From positions 1-6,160 of the forward strand of contig JAUZQA010000259.1 in the NCBI GenBank assembly GCA_030705665.1: a stretch of 6,160 bases of DNA. The letters run 5' to 3'. Position 1 is the stretch's first letter. Each line of letters begins with the position of its first letter. This DNA comes from Bacillota bacterium. Its GTDB lineage: Bacteria > Bacillota > Bacilli > Bacillales_B > DSM-18226. The notes below the pieces were generated by a model. That model did not search any database. It was not told where the DNA came from and saw only the letters and a list, made by a program, of their open reading frames with translations. Below, piece by piece: positions 4,648 to 6,160 of this stretch. Both the position numbers and the translations under genes were made by a program.

Positions 4648-6160
4648 ATGAAAAAAAAGATCATTATTGTTGGCGGAGTTGCGGGGGGAGCCACTACAGC
4701 AGCTCGATTAAGAAGATTAGATGAAGAAGCTGAGATTATCCTTTTTGAAAGAGGTGAATATATTTCATTTGCAAATTGCGGGTTACCATATTACATCGGT
4801 GGAGCAATATCGGAACGTGATCAGCTTTTAGTTCAAACCGTGGAAGGAATGTCAGAGAAATTTCATTTAGATATTCGTAATCGATCAGAAGTAACAAAAA
4901 TTAATCGTGAGAAAAAAACTGTTGAAGTAAAAAATTTAAAGACAGGCCAAACATACGAAGAGTCATACGATAAACTTGTGTTATCTCCTGGTGCAAGTCC
5001 AATAAAGCCACCTATCCCAGGAATTGAAAAAGCAGATTCTTTATTTACCTTAAGAAACATTCCAGATACCGATAAAATTAAATCCTATGTAGTAACTAAG
5101 AAACCTAAAAAAGCAGCAGTTATTGGCGGAGGTTTTATTGGGATTGAAATGGCTGAAAACCTTGTTGAATCAGGAATTCAAGTAACCCTTGTTGAAATGT
5201 CCAATCAAATCATGGCACCGATTGATTTCGAAATGGCTGCTATTTTACACTCACATCTCCGTGAAAAAGGAATAAATTTGGTGCTAGAGGACGGGGTTGC
5301 GGAGTTTAGAGAGAACGGGAAGACCGTAAGCTTAAAAAGCGGCAAACAAATTGAAACGGATATGATTATATTAGCAATTGGAGTCAAACCGGAAAACGAA
5401 TTAGCCATTGGGGCGGGCCTGGAGGTTGGGGCTCGGGGAGGCATAAAGGTTAACGAACACCTGCAAACGGCAGATCCTGATATTTATGCCATAGGAGATG
5501 CTATTGAGGTCAAAGATTATATTAATGGTAGGCCAACTCAAATCCCTCTTGCATGGCCAGCCAATCGTCAAGGGAGAATCGTTGCGGATCATATAAATGG
5601 GATACAAGCTAAATATAATGGAACGTTAGGTACGTCCATTGCGAAAGTTTTTGATATGACTGTAGCCGCAACTGGTAATAATGAAAAAACATTAAAACGC
5701 CTTGGAATACCTTGTGAAGTAGTTCATATTCACCCTGGATCACATGCGGGATATTATCCAGGATCATTTCCTATATCCCTTAAATTAATTTTTGATAAAG
5801 AAACTGGGAAAATTTTTGGAGCTCAGGCAGTTTCCTATGATGGTGCGGATAAACGAATTGACGTCATTGCAACAGCCATAAAAGGTGGTTTGACTATCTT
5901 TGATTTGCCGGATCTGGAGTTAGCCTATGCACCTCCTTATTCATCTGCAAAAGATCCAGTTAATATGGCTGGATATGCTGCATCTAACATCGTAAACGGA
6001 TTAGTTGAAACTGTTCAATGGCATGAAATGAATGAAATTCTTCAAAATGGTGGTTTGTTAATTGACGTTAGGGAACCAATAGAAAGAGAAATGGGATATA
6101 TTGAAGGCTCCATTAATATTCCCTTGGGTCAATTGCGAGACCATCTTTCAGATTTACCAA
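4648..6160 (+). CDS. cdr: CoA-disulfide reductase with C-terminal rhodanese domain (partial, runs off the 3' edge)
   Basis: This is a flavoprotein that uses NAD(P)H to reduce CoA disulfide or CoA persulfide, with a fused sulfurtransferase domain. The reading frame is open from 4648 to the window end (504 complete codons, no stop). The FAD-binding motif GGVAGGATTAARL starts at residue 9. FANCGLPYY (41-49) carries the single redox cysteine C44, the position used in the CoADR family instead of a CXXC pair. The NAD(P)H motif GGGFIGIE spans 160-167. The second FAD motif is IYAIGDA (279-285). The dimerisation domain covers roughly 330-450, with tyrosines Y369/Y370 and Y427 in regions where family members place active-site tyrosines. 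A rhodanese domain begins near 455, with LIDVREP at 471-477 and GSINIPL at 487-493. Its catalytic cysteine is expected just past the edge. In Bacillus anthracis the corresponding fusion has a full length near 550 residues, so about 50 residues are missing here. A strong ribosome site supports the start. Confidence 0.94.
   Translation, partial: MKKKIIIVGGVAGGATTAARLRRLDEEAEIILFERGEYISFANCGLPYYIGGAISERDQLLVQTVEGMSEKFHLDIRNRSEVTKINREKKTVEVKNLKTGQTYEESYDKLVLSPGASPIKPPIPGIEKADSLFTLRNIPDTDKIKSYVVTKKPKKAAVIGGGFIGIEMAENLVESGIQVTLVEMSNQIMAPIDFEMAAILHSHLREKGINLVLEDGVAEFRENGKTVSLKSGKQIETDMIILAIGVKPENELAIGAGLEVGARGGIKVNEHLQTADPDIYAIGDAIEVKDYINGRPTQIPLAWPANRQGRIVADHINGIQAKYNGTLGTSIAKVFDMTVAATGNNEKTLKRLGIPCEVVHIHPGSHAGYYPGSFPISLKLIFDKETGKIFGAQAVSYDGADKRIDVIATAIKGGLTIFDLPDLELAYAPPYSSAKDPVNMAGYAASNIVNGLVETVQWHEMNEILQNGGLLIDVREPIEREMGYIEGSINIPLGQLRDHLSDLP

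Noticed and set aside
4863..5607. Three antisense open frames of 65-79 codons inside the CoA-disulfide reductase gene
   Set aside because: The + strand frame holds all FAD, NAD(P)H and active-site motifs without interruption, so the antisense frames are shadows.
1..6160. CRISPR arrays, tRNA or rRNA genes, insertion-sequence ends, phage or toxin-antitoxin genes
   Set aside because: No regularly spaced repeats, cloverleaf sequences, transposase-like proteins or terminal inverted repeats were found on either strand.

Overview
The window looks like chromosomal (or possibly plasmid) DNA of a low-GC Gram-positive bacterium of the Bacillaceae. The reasons are the strong Shine-Dalgarno sequences (AGGGAGGG, AAAGGAGAG, AGGAGGG), the A/T-rich intergenic DNA, the rho-independent terminators, and the gene types: an arsenite ATPase with two fused halves, a PatB-like C-S lyase and a CoA-disulfide reductase fused to a rhodanese domain. 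No tRNA, rRNA, CRISPR array, insertion sequence or prophage gene is visible.

Layout. (1) Bases 7-1719, + strand: arsA, the ATPase of an arsenite efflux pump, probably the last gene of an ars operon whose other members lie to the left. (2) Bases 1764-1795: a 13-bp hairpin flanked by A and T runs, able to end transcription from both sides. (3) Bases 1846-2895, - strand: an integral-membrane acyltransferase of the acyltransferase-3 family, convergent with arsA. (4) Bases 2896-3267: a divergent, very A/T-rich control region with candidate promoters for both flanking genes and a small leader hairpin. (5) Bases 3268-4461, + strand: a PLP-dependent C-S lyase/aminotransferase of the MalY/PatB family, followed by its own terminator. 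(6) Bases 4462-4647: a short control region with a near-palindrome over a candidate promoter. (7) Bases 4648-6160, + strand: a CoA-disulfide reductase with a C-terminal rhodanese domain, cut by the window edge just before the expected rhodanese active site.

How they work together. These are four separate transcription units rather than one operon. Three of the four proteins deal with thiol or sulfur chemistry: ArsA is activated by thiol-bound As(III), the PatB-like lyase releases sulfide from cysteine-type thioethers, and the CoA-disulfide reductase/rhodanese reduces CoA disulfides and persulfides. A functional link is a reasonable inference but is not shown by shared regulation. The acyltransferase has no evident connection.

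I do not see a clearly new biological system here. The best leads are the candidate operator in front of the CoA-disulfide reductase gene, the adjacent sulfur-producing and persulfide-handling genes, and the short C-terminus of ArsA.
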